Notes under the pieces: model-generated | Seen by the model: the letters and a program-made list of their open reading frames with translations, nothing else | The model's database searches: none | Told to the model about the DNA's origin: nothing | NCBI RefSeq assembly: GCF_014195505.1 | Contig: NZ_JACIBV010000003.1 | Coordinates: forward strand, 310,001 to 374,000 | DNA length: 64,000 bases | Direction: 5' to 3' | Origin: Nonomuraea dietziae | GTDB lineage: Bacteria > Actinomycetota > Actinomycetes > Streptosporangiales > Streptosporangiaceae | Program-made: the position numbers and the translations under genes | In this document: positions 9,750 through 18,518 of the stretch, in pieces | How the letters are laid out: every line of letters starts with the position of its first letter | How positions within the stretch are numbered: position 1 is the first letter of the stretch

Positions 9750-10156
9750 CAGTCGGCCCCAACATCCTGCACTGGTCACGCTGGCGACGACGCCATCAAG
9801 CCCGCGCCCGAAAAAGCCACTACCAGCGACGACACCTCAAAGATCGATAAGTGCGGCAGGAGTACTAGCCAAACGGCGATGGCAGGAATACGACCTATTT
9901 TGGCGTTCACCGAGCTTTTTCATCGGCTGCACAGGATAGAAGATTATGCTTAGGAGAAGCTCCTTTGACTCGTGGCGTGCCTGATTCATCCCATGCCGTC
10001 CGACCGAAACAGCGTCCGCCTGGACCCGATTCGCCCTTCGGTATCGATCTTGGTGGTGAGACCTCGTACTCTTGGCGGAGCTGAGGACCTTGCGGGGAGC
10101 GCTTCCCGAAGTTCTTGGTCCGTGACACCACTCCAGGACAGAGGAAGGGAAACTAG
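9750..10156 (+). other. Transposase tail remnant and leader region before lysE
   Basis: Immediately after the IS a short frame reads HWSRWRRRHQARARKSHYQR and stops near 9855, typical of the basic C-terminus of a DDE transposase whose body is missing. The rest to 10156 has no convincing gene; gaggaaggga at about 10141 is the Shine-Dalgarno of the lysE-type gene. Confidence 0.4.
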
Positions 10157-10533
10157 ATGACAGGCCTTATTGCCTACGTCGGCATCGTCGGCGCGGTGCT
10201 CCTCGGCGCTGCGAGTCCTGGTCCAAGCTTTATCGTCGTCGCGCAGACGGCAATGAGTGCCTCCCGCCGGACGGCACTGAGCGTCGCGATCGGCATCGGC
10301 CTCGGCGGACTCTTTTTCGCCTCCCTCGCCTTGGGCGGGCTCGTCACGCTGTTTTCGCTCGTCGACCCGCTCTACGCGATCTTGAAGGTTCTTGGCGCCT
10401 GCTACCTCCTCTACCTCGCGTTCCGGATCTGGCGGTCCGCGCGAGAATCGTTCACCTTGGAGAACGCATCAGCACACACCAGCGCTCGTTGGGCAATTAA
10501 AGGTCCTAACAAAATGATCTAGAGCCGTGTCCC

Positions 10534-11375
10534 ATGGGATCGCTGATCGTTGATCTCGGCGTGAAGAAGGGCGAGCAACTGCCGTGGATTGTGCCGGACA
10601 GCCTGTGGGAGCGGATCGAACCTCTACTGCCGAAGGTAGAGCGGCGTCATCGACATCCCGGCCGTAAACGGTTGGACGATCGGCTTGCTCTGCAGGGCAT
10701 CTTGTTCGTGCTCTACACCGCGATCCCGTGGGAGTTCCTGCCCCAGGAGCTCGGCTTCGGCTCGGGCATGACCTGCTGGCGTCGGTTGCGCGACTGGCAC
10801 CAGGCCGGCGTGTGGGACAGGCTGCACCAGCTGCTGCTGGCCGAGCTGCACGCCGCCGGCCAGCTGGACTGGTCCAAGGCGGTGGTCGACAGCTCCCACG
10901 TCCGGGCGCTCAAGGGCGGCCCAAAACCGGGCCGAGCCCGGTCGATCGCGCCAAGCCGGGCTCGAAACACCACGTCATCACCGACGGAGGCGGCATCCCC
11001 CTCGCCGTGTCTCTGACCGGCGGCAACCGCAACGACGTCACCCAGCTCATGCCGCTGATCAAGGCCATCCCGCCGGTGCGGGGTCGCGTAGGGCGGCCCC
11101 GCAAGAGGCCCGACTGCCTGTACGCCGACCGCGGCTACGACCATGACAAGTACCGCCGCCTGGTCTGGCGCACCGGCATCAAACCCATCATCGCCCGCCG
11201 CGGCACTCCGCACGGCTCTGGCCTGGGCATCCACCGCTGGGTCGTAGAACGCACGATCGCGCTCCTGCACTGGTTTCGCCGCCTGCGAATCCGCTGGGAG
11301 ATCCGCGACGACATCCACGAAGCGTTCATGACACTTGCCGCCGCGATCATCTGCTGGCGACGCCTTGTCCGCTGA
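10534..11375 (+). CDS. IS-A transposase, two overlapping frames joined by a probable -1 frameshift
   Basis: The first frame from ATG 10534 (160 residues) has the IS5 N-terminal domain LWERIEPLLPKVERRHRHPG and VDSSHVRALKGG (first Asp). Continuing in the -1 frame gives GSKHHVITDGGGIPLAVSLT, CLYADRGYDHDKYR (second Asp) and HRWVVERTIALLHWFRRL (Glu), ending at 11375. At 10920-10926 lies the heptamer C_CCA_AAA, followed at once by a perfect 6 bp GC stem (10927-10941). A -1 slip yields a 280-residue transposase of normal size. The short frame alone lacks the second and third catalytic residues. Confidence 0.88.
10920..10941 (+). promoter_or_regulatory. Candidate programmed -1 frameshift signal of IS-A
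   Basis: Heptamer CCCAAAA (10920-10926) in the correct phase X_XXY_YYZ, then CCGGGC-cga-GCCCGG. Present in all three copies (also at 49145 and 53640). The stem begins directly after the heptamer, closer than the usual 5-8 nt spacer. Confidence 0.6.
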
Positions 11376-11839
11376 TCTTTCTGTTAGGACCACTTATTCG
11401 TGGCGCCGTCGTCCAGCTGAGCAACCCCAAGGCTGCGATCGTCTACGCAAGCGTGTTCGCTGCCTTGCTCCCCTCTTCTCCCCCTGTCTGGCTCTACATC
11501 GCTCTGCCGCTGAGCATCTTCGTTGTCGAGGCCGGGTGGTACTCGCTCGTATCGCTTGGCCTGTCGCATTCGCGCATCCGAGTGCTCTACGCGCGAGGCA
11601 AGAAGTGGGTAGACCGGGCCGCGTCCGCATTCCTGGCCGCGCTTGGCCTGCGACTACTCCTGACTGCCTCCGACCGAGGGATCTGAGAACGATCATGCAC
11701 TCTCTGGACGCGTGATTCGCGCTTTGCATCCGTCAGTGGTGATGCAATGAGCTGTTCTATCCTCGGTGGGGAGGATGCTGATCACAGCATGATCGAGAGG
11801 CCGGCGTTCGCCTGAGGACCTAGAGAATCCCTGGTAGAC

Positions 11840-12470
11840 GGGTGGATCACCACAATCAACACCGTCATCACCAGGGCTCTGTTGCTTTCTCTCGTGCAGC
11901 CGTCAATTTATCGCTCAACGCTGAACTACGTGGCCGGCCTCATCCGCCGCCACCGCAAGGCCATCGGCTCCACCTGGCGGCGGCTCAAACCCGCCCGGCA
12001 GGCCCTGCTGGTCCTGGTTTACCTCCGCAAAGGCGAGTCACTCACCGAGCCCGGCGCCGGGTTCGGCGTCTCTGTGGCCACCGCAGGCCCAGGGTCTCCG
12101 TGGCGATGTGCCGCTTCCGGCCCTTGATCTTCTTGCCGGCATCGATGCCCTGAGCCCTTTTCGTCCTGGGTAACGGCTGTCTTCGACGAGCTGGAGGACG
12201 AGGATGGCCTGCACGAGCGCGGTCGCGCCATGCGGGCAGCAGCGCAGCTTGGTCAAGTTCTTCTCCGGAGCGGACGAAGGACTGAGACGAGAACTCGATC
12301 GCGCGCACCTCGGTTGTCGTCCGCGTCCGCCAGGACGATCGGCATGGCACATCTCACCCTCGCCGTATGGCAGCCAGGAGTGCCGATGAACGATATTTGT
12401 CAGCCTTCCCCAGCTCCGATCTGCCAGAGCAGTCCAGCAATGCCCGTCGGCCGCCAGCTGGAATCTTGAC
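11840..12470. mobile_element. Remnants of IS5-type transposases on both strands
   Basis: Plus strand 11897-12085 reads STLNYVAGLIRRHRKAIGS and LKPARQALLVLVYLRKGES, the N-terminus of an IS5-like (DDE_4) transposase, then breaks. Minus strand 12370-12086 contains IDAGKKIKGRKRHIATETLG, the central motif of a different IS5 transposase, with its surroundings in several frames. Neither is functional. Confidence 0.6.
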
Positions 12471-12509
12471 AAGGATTGTTAAGACTGGTGGCGCATGGCG
12501 CAAAACCGC

Positions 12510-12515
12510 TATAAC
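12510..12515 (+). promoter_or_regulatory. Candidate -10 element for a leaderless start at 12523
   Basis: TATAAC ends 8 bases before ATG 12523 and there is no Shine-Dalgarno, so transcription could start at or next to the ATG, as is common in actinobacteria. The -35 region is weak. TTGACA at 12466 is too distant to pair with it. Confidence 0.3.
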
Positions 12516-12522
12516 GGGATGC

Positions 12523-12831
12523 ATGATCCCCGACGAGGAGTCTCGACCGCTGATCGTCACCGGTGAGCTGGCCGAGCAGGTCAACGAGATTGCCGGTGCG
12601 GGCTTCTCGGCCGAGCCGATGCTGATCACCACCGCCGAGGGAGCTACCGCCTACGTCATCTCCGACGAACTGGCGCAGTTTCTCGCCCAGGCGATGCGGG
12701 AGCACGTGCTTCAGGTGGCCGGGAGGGAAGCCATTCCGGTGTCGTTGGCCGAACTGGAGGAGCTGGCGGGGATGCCGCTGAGCCAGGCCAGCGACAGCGA
12801 CCTGGGAGCCGACCGGAGCCGCGATGGCTGA
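12523..12831 (+). CDS. Small hypothetical protein coupled to the giant downstream gene
   Basis: 102 residues from ATG 12523, acidic. It contains PLIVTGELAEQVNEIAGAGF, then MLITTAEGATAYVISDELAQ and a C-terminal helix PVSLAELEELAGMPLSQA. The stop overlaps the start of the 1055-residue gene by 8 bases, so the two are translationally coupled and probably act together. It is shaped like an antitoxin or chaperone for the larger protein, but no family is recognised and that role is speculative. The upstream extension to 12367 overlaps IS debris and is not credible. Confidence 0.6.
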   Translation: MIPDEESRPLIVTGELAEQVNEIAGAGFSAEPMLITTAEGATAYVISDELAQFLAQAMREHVLQVAGREAIPVSLAELEELAGMPLSQASDSDLGADRSRDG

Positions 12832-15800
12832 AGACCGTCAGGTATCTCCGTGGTCGGACGATGGCAGTCAGCAACGAGGCTGGGCCGACCAGCAAGCCGG
12901 CCTGTACCTCACCCCGGACCAAAGCCTGGTCGACGATGACGCGCGTAGCTTCAACCGCGGCACCGCGTTGGAGTCTGACCGCAGCTATCGTCCCGCGCCC
13001 AAAGCAACCCTGACCTGGACGCCGCGCCGTGACCTGATCTGGGAACCCGGCAGCCAGCAGGACTTGGGCCGCCTGGCCACCGATGACGCCATCCAGGCGA
13101 TCATGAGGGTGCAGAGTCTGGTCTACGACCTGCCCGACAGCCAAGGCCCGGTCGCCGGTGACCCCCGTACCTTGGGCAGCCGCTGGCACGCCGCCGACTT
13201 CGCGACCGTCACCCTGGACATCGACGGTGATCGCCGGCGGCTGTTCGACGCCAAGCTGCGAAGCGTGCTCAACCCTGCGAGCATCAGCGTCGTCTCCACC
13301 AGCCAGCCCCTGCGGGGTGAGCTGCGGCCGCTGCCGACCGAAACAAAGGAACAGATCCTCAGCGATATCAACGACCTGGCGACGGCCAAGGTCAAAGACC
13401 TCGAGGAGCGGACCAAGAACGGCTTGCAGGAAACGATCGACGCTCCCGGCGTCCAGGGCTACCTGTTTCGGGCGCATGTGAGCGACACCCATGACCTGCT
13501 CTACCACTACAACTCCTCCGCGTGGCCTGCCGCCCGGGCCTCCAACGAGAAGCCGGACGGCACGGCCTACTCCCAAGGTCGCCGCCCCGAGGTGCCGGTG
13601 GGCCGGCCCGCCATCCACCTGCTGGGCATCGTCGACGCTGAGATGCCCGCCGCGGAGGTCCGCGACCTGGTCCGTCAGCGCACCCAGTCCCAAGTACCCG
13701 GGCGGGTGCTGTATCGCGTGCTGGGCGCCGACCAATCCCCCACCGGCCGGCCCGCCGTGCAGGTACTGGCCATCAGCGACACGCCGCTCAGCGAGGAGGC
13801 GGTACGCGAACGAGTGACCGCGCTGGCGGAGCGAACAGCTGAACACCAACTGGCCACCGGCGCCGACAAGCCCCTGCCCTACACCGCGCCCCTGCACAAC
13901 GCAGCTGGCATGGTCCGGGCGGGCGCCGTGATCAAGCCGGTGATCGGCAACAGCGCCAGCCACCGCAGGACCAACGGGCTAGCCCCACTTCCCAGCCGTA
14001 GGCCTGCGCGACCCGAGCCGAGAGTGCTGGCCGACTTCGAGCAGGCCGTCGCCACCAGCCTGCCCTCGACGCGTGAATTCGAACTGCGCTTCACCCCGGC
14101 GGCCATGCAGGAGTTCACCTCCCTGCCGCCTGGCCGATTCAAACTGGCCGTCAAGAACGAGCTGGTCTCGCTCGCCACCGCGGGGCCGCAGCCCGGAGAC
14201 AAACGCCGCCAGCCGCCGGCCGACGCCCCGCCCCCCATGCCCGGCAGCGTTGCCGCCGCCCGCGAGCACGACCTGACGGGGCTGCGGCCGCGCTATCTCA
14301 CCCCTGGCGAGGGCCAGCCGCCCACCCACCAGATCATCTACGCCATCGTGCGCAACCCGCTCGCGCCCCGCGACGGCGGCCACGTGCAGCCGTACGCGCC
14401 CGGCGAGGAGATCGTCCCTCAGTATGAGGGATACGAGGCGGCCGGCCGCACCGAACCTGTCAGCAAGGACACCCCGCCGAAGGCCGGTCCTCGCTTGGCC
14501 GCGCGGGACCTGTCGGACTATCGGCCCACCCTGCTCGTCGCGGGCATCCTGCCCTGGCCGGAGCCTCGCGCGGAAGAGATCATCGCCAGCCGCCTGCCAC
14601 GCCGTGCCCACGTCCACCGCGCGCAGCTCACCGGCAATCGCGGGCTGACAGCAGTCCTGCCGACCCGGCCCAAGGACCAATCGGAGACGCTCTCCAAGAA
14701 GACCACCGCCCTGGTGCAGACCGCCGAGGGCCCGCTCAGGCTTCCCGCCCAGCTCAGCGGCGAAAGGCGGGGAGGCGACCGCGTCGAGCTGCAAGTCGGA
14801 GAACGCTTCCTGCGCCTGACCATCGACGACCTGGAAGCCGGTCTGACGCAAGGGCGCGACCTGCCCGCAGCGGGCCTGCGGATACGTCCGGCCAGGTCCT
14901 CCACGGTGCAGTTCGAGTTTGTTGAGCAGGGCCAGGCACGAACCTTCCTCCTGCAGCGTAAGCCGATCCAGGAGTTTCTCACCGCACTTCGTCACCACGA
15001 CAAGGAAGGCGACCAGCAACGCGCCGAACGGCTGCACGACGAGGTCGACCAGCAGCTCAAGGACGCCCAGCAACCCGGACAGGTGGTGGCGGCGAACGCC
15101 GAAGTGTTCGTCCGCACCTCCAACGGATCGCGCTCCCACACAGGGCAGCTGATCAGCCACCCGACCGAGAAGGGCGATGACCTCAAGCTCTCCATCCGCA
15201 ACGGGCCGGTCCTTGATCTCGGCCAGGATCTGCAAGCCTTACAAGCCGCGCTGGACAAGCCGGTCATCGTGCCCGATGCCGGACTTCGCATGGCTCCTTC
15301 ACCCGAAGGCGCGTGGATCCTGTTTGAGATGCGCACCGACGCAGGGCGCGCCGTGGATTTCGCCATCCGCCGCCCGACCGTGGAGAGCTTCCTGATCGAC
15401 GCACAGAGCGTGCGCGACACGCTCACCACCGCCCCCTCCCGCCCGCCACGAACCCAGAGGCGGTGCAGCACCGAACCCGCGCCCGACGCGCTACGCACCG
15501 AACTTCTCGTCAGGCAGAGCCCCACGGCCTCCGGCCAGGACGACTTAACCCGCCTCCACCTCAGCTGGGAGAAATCCCAGCCCACGCTGGTCAACCTCAA
15601 CCTGGAGATGCACGAAGGCACCATCCAGGCGCCAACGGCCAAGCTCGCAGCCAGCCTGCAGAGCCCCGTCGAGGTCGACGGGCTGCGCCTTCAGCCCAGC
15701 GGCGACACGATCATCGCGGCCTGGCCCGGCCAAGCCACGAGCTACCACATCCCTCGCGACACCCTGTCCCGCTTCCTCGACGACCTCTCCGGCCGTCGGC

Positions 15801-15991
15801 CGGCCGTGCCCGCTCCCCACGAACGCAGGCCCGTCCAGGATCGGGCCAGAGTCGGGAAGCAGCGGGCAGCCACGTTGCGCTCCAGCACGTCGAAGGACGC
15901 GCCGTTGCCCAAGCAAACCAGCAGTAGCGCCGAACCCGCCGTGCGCCGTACCGGGGAGCCCACCCGGGTCCGCACCCCGGTGCGCAGCTGA
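12824..15991 (+). CDS. Giant 1055-residue protein of unknown function with three internal repeats and a ParE/RelE-like segment
   Basis: Soluble, no signal or membrane helix. Residues about 1-390 form an unrecognised region (FATVTLDIDGDRRRLFDAKL; PAIHLLGIVDAEMP and PAVQVLAISDTPLSEE look like two related strands-plus-helix units). Residues about 416-511 (FELRFTPAAMQEFTSLPPGR, then HQIIYAIVRN) resemble the RelE/ParE toxin fold. About 638-719, 758-860 and 891-988 are three diverged repeats sharing LRLxPs...hxF..x..R.hxIxR..hxxFLxxL. The C-terminal 65 residues are basic and disordered. Codon use matches the core genes. Encoded just after a coupled 102-residue protein and just before the palindrome and ssb. 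No known catalytic motif. Confidence 0.8.
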   Translation: MAEDRQVSPWSDDGSQQRGWADQQAGLYLTPDQSLVDDDARSFNRGTALESDRSYRPAPKATLTWTPRRDLIWEPGSQQDLGRLATDDAIQAIMRVQSLVYDLPDSQGPVAGDPRTLGSRWHAADFATVTLDIDGDRRRLFDAKLRSVLNPASISVVSTSQPLRGELRPLPTETKEQILSDINDLATAKVKDLEERTKNGLQETIDAPGVQGYLFRAHVSDTHDLLYHYNSSAWPAARASNEKPDGTAYSQGRRPEVPVGRPAIHLLGIVDAEMPAAEVRDLVRQRTQSQVPGRVLYRVLGADQSPTGRPAVQVLAISDTPLSEEAVRERVTALAERTAEHQLATGADKPLPYTAPLHNAAGMVRAGAVIKPVIGNSASHRRTNGLAPLPSRRPARPEPRVLADFEQAVATSLPSTREFELRFTPAAMQEFTSLPPGRFKLAVKNELVSLATAGPQPGDKRRQPPADAPPPMPGSVAAAREHDLTGLRPRYLTPGEGQPPTHQIIYAIVRNPLAPRDGGHVQPYAPGEEIVPQYEGYEAAGRTEPVSKDTPPKAGPRLAARDLSDYRPTLLVAGILPWPEPRAEEIIASRLPRRAHVHRAQLTGNRGLTAVLPTRPKDQSETLSKKTTALVQTAEGPLRLPAQLSGERRGGDRVELQVGERFLRLTIDDLEAGLTQGRDLPAAGLRIRPARSSTVQFEFVEQGQARTFLLQRKPIQEFLTALRHHDKEGDQQRAERLHDEVDQQLKDAQQPGQVVAANAEVFVRTSNGSRSHTGQLISHPTEKGDDLKLSIRNGPVLDLGQDLQALQAALDKPVIVPDAGLRMAPSPEGAWILFEMRTDAGRAVDFAIRRPTVESFLIDAQSVRDTLTTAPSRPPRTQRRCSTEPAPDALRTELLVRQSPTASGQDDLTRLHLSWEKSQPTLVNLNLEMHEGTIQAPTAKLAASLQSPVEVDGLRLQPSGDTIIAAWPGQATSYHIPRDTLSRFLDDLSGRRPAVPAPHERRPVQDRARVGKQRAATLRSSTSKDAPLPKQTSSSAEPAVRRTGEPTRVRTPVRS

Positions 15992-16075
15992 TCAGTCATC
16001 ACCACGTCGACGGTGGGGCGGCCCCTTCGAGGCCGGCCCACCGTCATGTGAGAGGTGATAGCCGAACACGCCCAG

Positions 16076-16320
16076 CCTGGTGGCCACGGGGTTCCCATCC
16101 CGACCTGGGGCATTCGACAGTCACGGCGAGCAGGGCCGCAAGAGGGGGGCCAGCCGCCCTTACAAGATTTTTTGCGCCCTTCGCCGTGGTCTCCAACAAG
16201 TTGGGTCGAAGGGCGCAAAAAATCTTGACGGACCGGCGGCTGGCCCCCCTCTTGCCCCCCTCCAGCCCGCCGTGACTGTCCCGGATGCCTTGTCGGGACG
16301 GGAACCCCGCAGCCACCAGG
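16076..16320. repeat. About 245 bp imperfect palindrome upstream of ssb
   Basis: Nested inverted repeats share one centre near 16198. Outer arms begin CCTGGTGG / CCACCAGG. Inside are GGGGTTCCCATCCCGAC / GTCGGGACGGGAACCCC, GACAGTCACGGCG / CGCCGTGACTGTC, CAAGAGGGGGGCCAGCCGCC against its complement, and a perfect 20 bp pair at 16164-16183 and 16207-16226 (AAGATTTTTTGCGCCCTTCG). The tip is CCAAC-AA-GTTGG. It fills the whole gap between the giant gene and ssb. Confidence 0.9.
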
Positions 16321-16352
16321 CAAGCACCCAGCCGACGCCGCAGGAGGACATC

Positions 16353-16844
16353 ATGGCCATTGGCGACACCGTCATCACCATCATCGGCAACCTCGTCGAC
16401 GACCCGGAGCTGCGCTTCACCCCCACCGGTCAGGCCGTGGCGCGTTTCCGCATCGCCTCCACTCCGCGGTTCATGGACCGCCAGAACAACGAGTGGAAGG
16501 ACGGCGAGAGCCTCTTCCTGACCTGCAACGTATGGCGAAACCAGGCGGAGAACGTCTGCGAGAGCCTCCAGCGCGGCATGCGGGTCATCGTCCAGGGGCG
16601 GCTCAAGCAGCGCTCCTACGAGACCAAGGAAGGCGACAAGCGCACCGTCTACGAGATCGAGGTGGACGAGGTCGCCCCGTCGCTGCGTAACGCCACCGCC
16701 AAGGTCAACCGCGCCTCCCGGCAGGGCGGCGGCCGCGCCTTCGGTGGTCTCACCGACGACCCGTGGGCGTCCGCCACGCCGGCCACGCCTCAGGGCCACG
16801 GCGTCGAGAACGGCGCGTTCGAGGACGACGAGCCGCCCTTCTAA
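16353..16844 (+). CDS. ssb: Single-stranded DNA-binding protein 1
   Basis: 163 residues from ATG 16353 with a good Shine-Dalgarno (caggagg). Homotetrameric OB-fold protein that coats ssDNA. OB landmarks: TIIGNLVDDPELRFTPTGQA, VARFRIASTPRF, SLFLTCNVWRNQAENVCESL, MRVIVQGRLKQRSYETKEGD. The Gly-rich linker is short and the tail ends DDEPPF, the acidic tip that recruits RecO, PriA, DNA polymerase and other partners. It lies 3' of a giant palindrome and 5' of a membrane-anchored paralogue family member. A second, nearly identical SSB follows at 17832, so this unit has been tandemly duplicated. Confidence 0.97.
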   Translation: MAIGDTVITIIGNLVDDPELRFTPTGQAVARFRIASTPRFMDRQNNEWKDGESLFLTCNVWRNQAENVCESLQRGMRVIVQGRLKQRSYETKEGDKRTVYEIEVDEVAPSLRNATAKVNRASRQGGGRAFGGLTDDPWASATPATPQGHGVENGAFEDDEPPF

Positions 16845-17001
16845 CCCTCCCGCCCAGTCGAAGAAGTCCACAGGTTCCGCCGCGGCGACACTCACGGTGA
16901 GTGCCGCCGTCTCTTCGCGCCTCCTCAGCGCTACGGCCGACTCCGGTCGCCTCGCTGAGGAGGCGTGCCGCGTTCCAGACCTTCACCAGGGGAGACTCGT
17001 T

Positions 17002-17634
17002 ATGTCATTGCGACGCCTGCGCCTGCTGTTCGCCATCACGACAGCAGTTGCCGTCCCCGGCGGGATAGCCGCCACCTACGCCTTCGAGGGCTGGCGGATC
17101 GCCGCCGTCACCTGGGCGGCTATCGCCGTCCTGAACGTCGGATGCCTGGCCCTGCTGCATCGAGACTGTGGATGCGCGCGCGTTCGGCTGCCGTTTCTCG
17201 AACGCCTGTTGCTTCGCCGCAGCGACCAGGATGAATTCCGCTTCATCACCGTGTGGCACAACACCCACCACGACCGGCTGAACGGATGGAAGCCCGACCA
17301 CCCCATGACGGAGGCCTTCACTTTCCCCGCCCTGGACTTCTTGAGGCGCGGCAGCAAGGACACCGGCTACGACCTGGATGAGGTACACGCCCGCTTCGCC
17401 CACACCGGAGATCCGGGCCAGGACATTCTGCTGGCTACCTACCAGGAAGCTGGCCTGCGGCCGCTCCAGGACGGCGACGTGATCGAGATCAGCGGCACCC
17501 CGCAGGTGGAGCAGTGCCCGGCGAGCTGCACGGCCTGGACCAGCGAGAGAACACGCCGCTGGCGCGTTGGCCCCAACGGCTGGATCCCTGTCACCGAACC
17601 CCTCACCTTCAGCATGGACAACAGCCCATTCTGA
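17002..17634 (+). CDS. Paralogue family member 1: membrane-anchored WHN-domain protein
   Basis: 210 residues from ATG 17002 (ggggaga Shine-Dalgarno). Two membrane helices (about 8-26 and 31-52), then a soluble domain with FRFITVWHNTHHDRLNG, PMTEAFTFPA, EVHARFAHTGDPG, and LRPLQDGDVIEISG. The soluble pattern hhxWHn...pMxxvFtf...ARF...Y...LRpLxxGDVIEI recurs in the genes at 18519 and 20649, and resembles small proteins common on actinobacterial plasmids and ICEs that contain SLSVGDVV. Molecular function unknown. Being the partner of SSB1, it could tether an ssDNA complex to the membrane, but that is inference. Confidence 0.75.
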   Translation: MSLRRLRLLFAITTAVAVPGGIAATYAFEGWRIAAVTWAAIAVLNVGCLALLHRDCGCARVRLPFLERLLLRRSDQDEFRFITVWHNTHHDRLNGWKPDHPMTEAFTFPALDFLRRGSKDTGYDLDEVHARFAHTGDPGQDILLATYQEAGLRPLQDGDVIEISGTPQVEQCPASCTAWTSERTRRWRVGPNGWIPVTEPLTFSMDNSPF

Positions 17635-17831
17635 CCGCCGCCCATGCGGCCCCAACGGGGCCCGGCCGCTCCCGCTCACAGGTTGAGCGGCCGCTCCACC
17701 TCAGTGCCGCGATGTCGACCGTCGCGCTAGCTCAGCCCAGGCCCGTCAAGAGGGCCCCCGCAGGCTGCGCCGCGACACCTCCGGCCACCCCCCACTAGGC
17801 ACAAACCCAACCCGAACGTGAGAGGAACGTC

Positions 17832-18386
17832 ATGGCATTCGAGACGGCCATCACCGTCACCGGCAACCTCGTCGACGACCCCGACCTGCGCTTCATCTCC
17901 CCCAGCGGCCACGCCGTGCTGCGATTCCGCATCGCCTCCAACCCGCGCTTTCAGGACCGCGACACCCACGAGTGGAAGGACGGCGACCCCCTCTTCCTCA
18001 CCTGCAACCTCTGGCGTCGGCCCGCGGAGAACGCCGCGGAGACGCTGCAGCGCGGCATGCGGGTCATCGTCCACGGGCGGCTCAAGCAGCGCTCCTACGA
18101 AACCGAGGAAGGCGACAAGCGCACCATCTACGAGGTGGAAGTCGACGAGATCGGTCCGTCGCTGCGTAACGCCACCGCCACCATCGCCAAGAACCGCAGC
18201 GACCGTGACCCCGGCACCCAGGAGTGGCAGAACGCCACGCGCACCCGGCCGGAACCCACTCCGGAAGCCGCGGAGCCTGCCCCGCCCGCTCCCGCGCTCG
18301 CCCTGGTTCCCGGCTCCGCCACCAGCCCGGCCGATGACCCCCGGGCCGACGGCATCGAGCACGCCGCCCACCGGATGGCTGGCTGA
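17832..18386 (+). CDS. ssb: Single-stranded DNA-binding protein 2, lacking the acidic C-terminal tip
   Basis: 184 residues from ATG 17832 (gagagga Shine-Dalgarno). The OB domain is very close to SSB1 (TVTGNLVDDPDLRFISPSGH, VLRFRIASNPRFQDR, LFLTCNLWRRPAEN, MRVIVHGRLKQRSYETEEGD). The tail is long and Pro/Ala-rich and ends EHAAHRMAG, without the DDxPF tip, so it should bind ssDNA but not recruit the usual SSB partners. It is the second half of a tandem duplication of the ssb plus WHN-protein unit. It may be specialised for protecting incoming or rolling-circle ssDNA. Confidence 0.96.
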   Translation: MAFETAITVTGNLVDDPDLRFISPSGHAVLRFRIASNPRFQDRDTHEWKDGDPLFLTCNLWRRPAENAAETLQRGMRVIVHGRLKQRSYETEEGDKRTIYEVEVDEIGPSLRNATATIAKNRSDRDPGTQEWQNATRTRPEPTPEAAEPAPPAPALALVPGSATSPADDPRADGIEHAAHRMAG

Positions 18387-18402
18387 TCCACCGGCTTCAC
18401 TC

Positions 18403-18484
18403 TTCGCCTGTCCAGCACCCACTCGCGGGGCGCCGGACAGGCGAAAGCTCGCGCCCGCTGGAGGCTTCGCACCCCAGCGGGCGC
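18403..18484 (+). terminator. Two consecutive strong hairpins after ssb2
   Basis: TTCGCCTGTCC (18403-18413) pairs perfectly with 18435-18445, and GCGCCCGCTGG (18451-18461) pairs perfectly with 18474-18484. Together they could end the ssb2 transcript or act as an attenuator for the next gene. Confidence 0.6.
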
Positions 18485-18518
18485 TGTTCGTTCTGCCCCG
18501 TACTGAAGGAGACCTCCA

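Larger units (their letters stand above)
10500..11393 (+). mobile_element. IS-A copy 1 (IS5 family, IS427-like), 894 bp
   Basis: Left end AAGGTCCTAACAAAATGATC and right end GATCTTTCTGTTAGGACCAC form an imperfect inverted repeat (GGTCCTAACA core). It is flanked by a 3 bp target duplication TTA (10497-10499 and 11394-11396). Apparently identical over 894 bp to the copies at 48725 and 53220 on reading. Confidence 0.92.
10157..11686 (+). pseudogene. LysE/RhtB-family amino-acid exporter interrupted by IS-A copy 1
   Basis: Joining 10157-10499 to 11397-11686, i.e. removing the IS and one TTA target copy, restores one 210-residue frame (SARWAIIRGAVVQLSNPKAA) with no loss. The N-terminal PGPSFIVVAQTAMSASRR is the LysE signature, and six hydrophobic segments are expected over the full length. 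The IS splits the protein after about residue 114, so the exporter is inactivated, apparently recently since both halves are otherwise intact. Family exports basic or neutral amino acids; substrate not predictable. Confidence 0.85.

Noticed and set aside
12656..13963. 435-codon minus-strand frame over the giant gene's start
   Set aside because: Antisense shadow; codon third-position bias supports the plus-strand gene.
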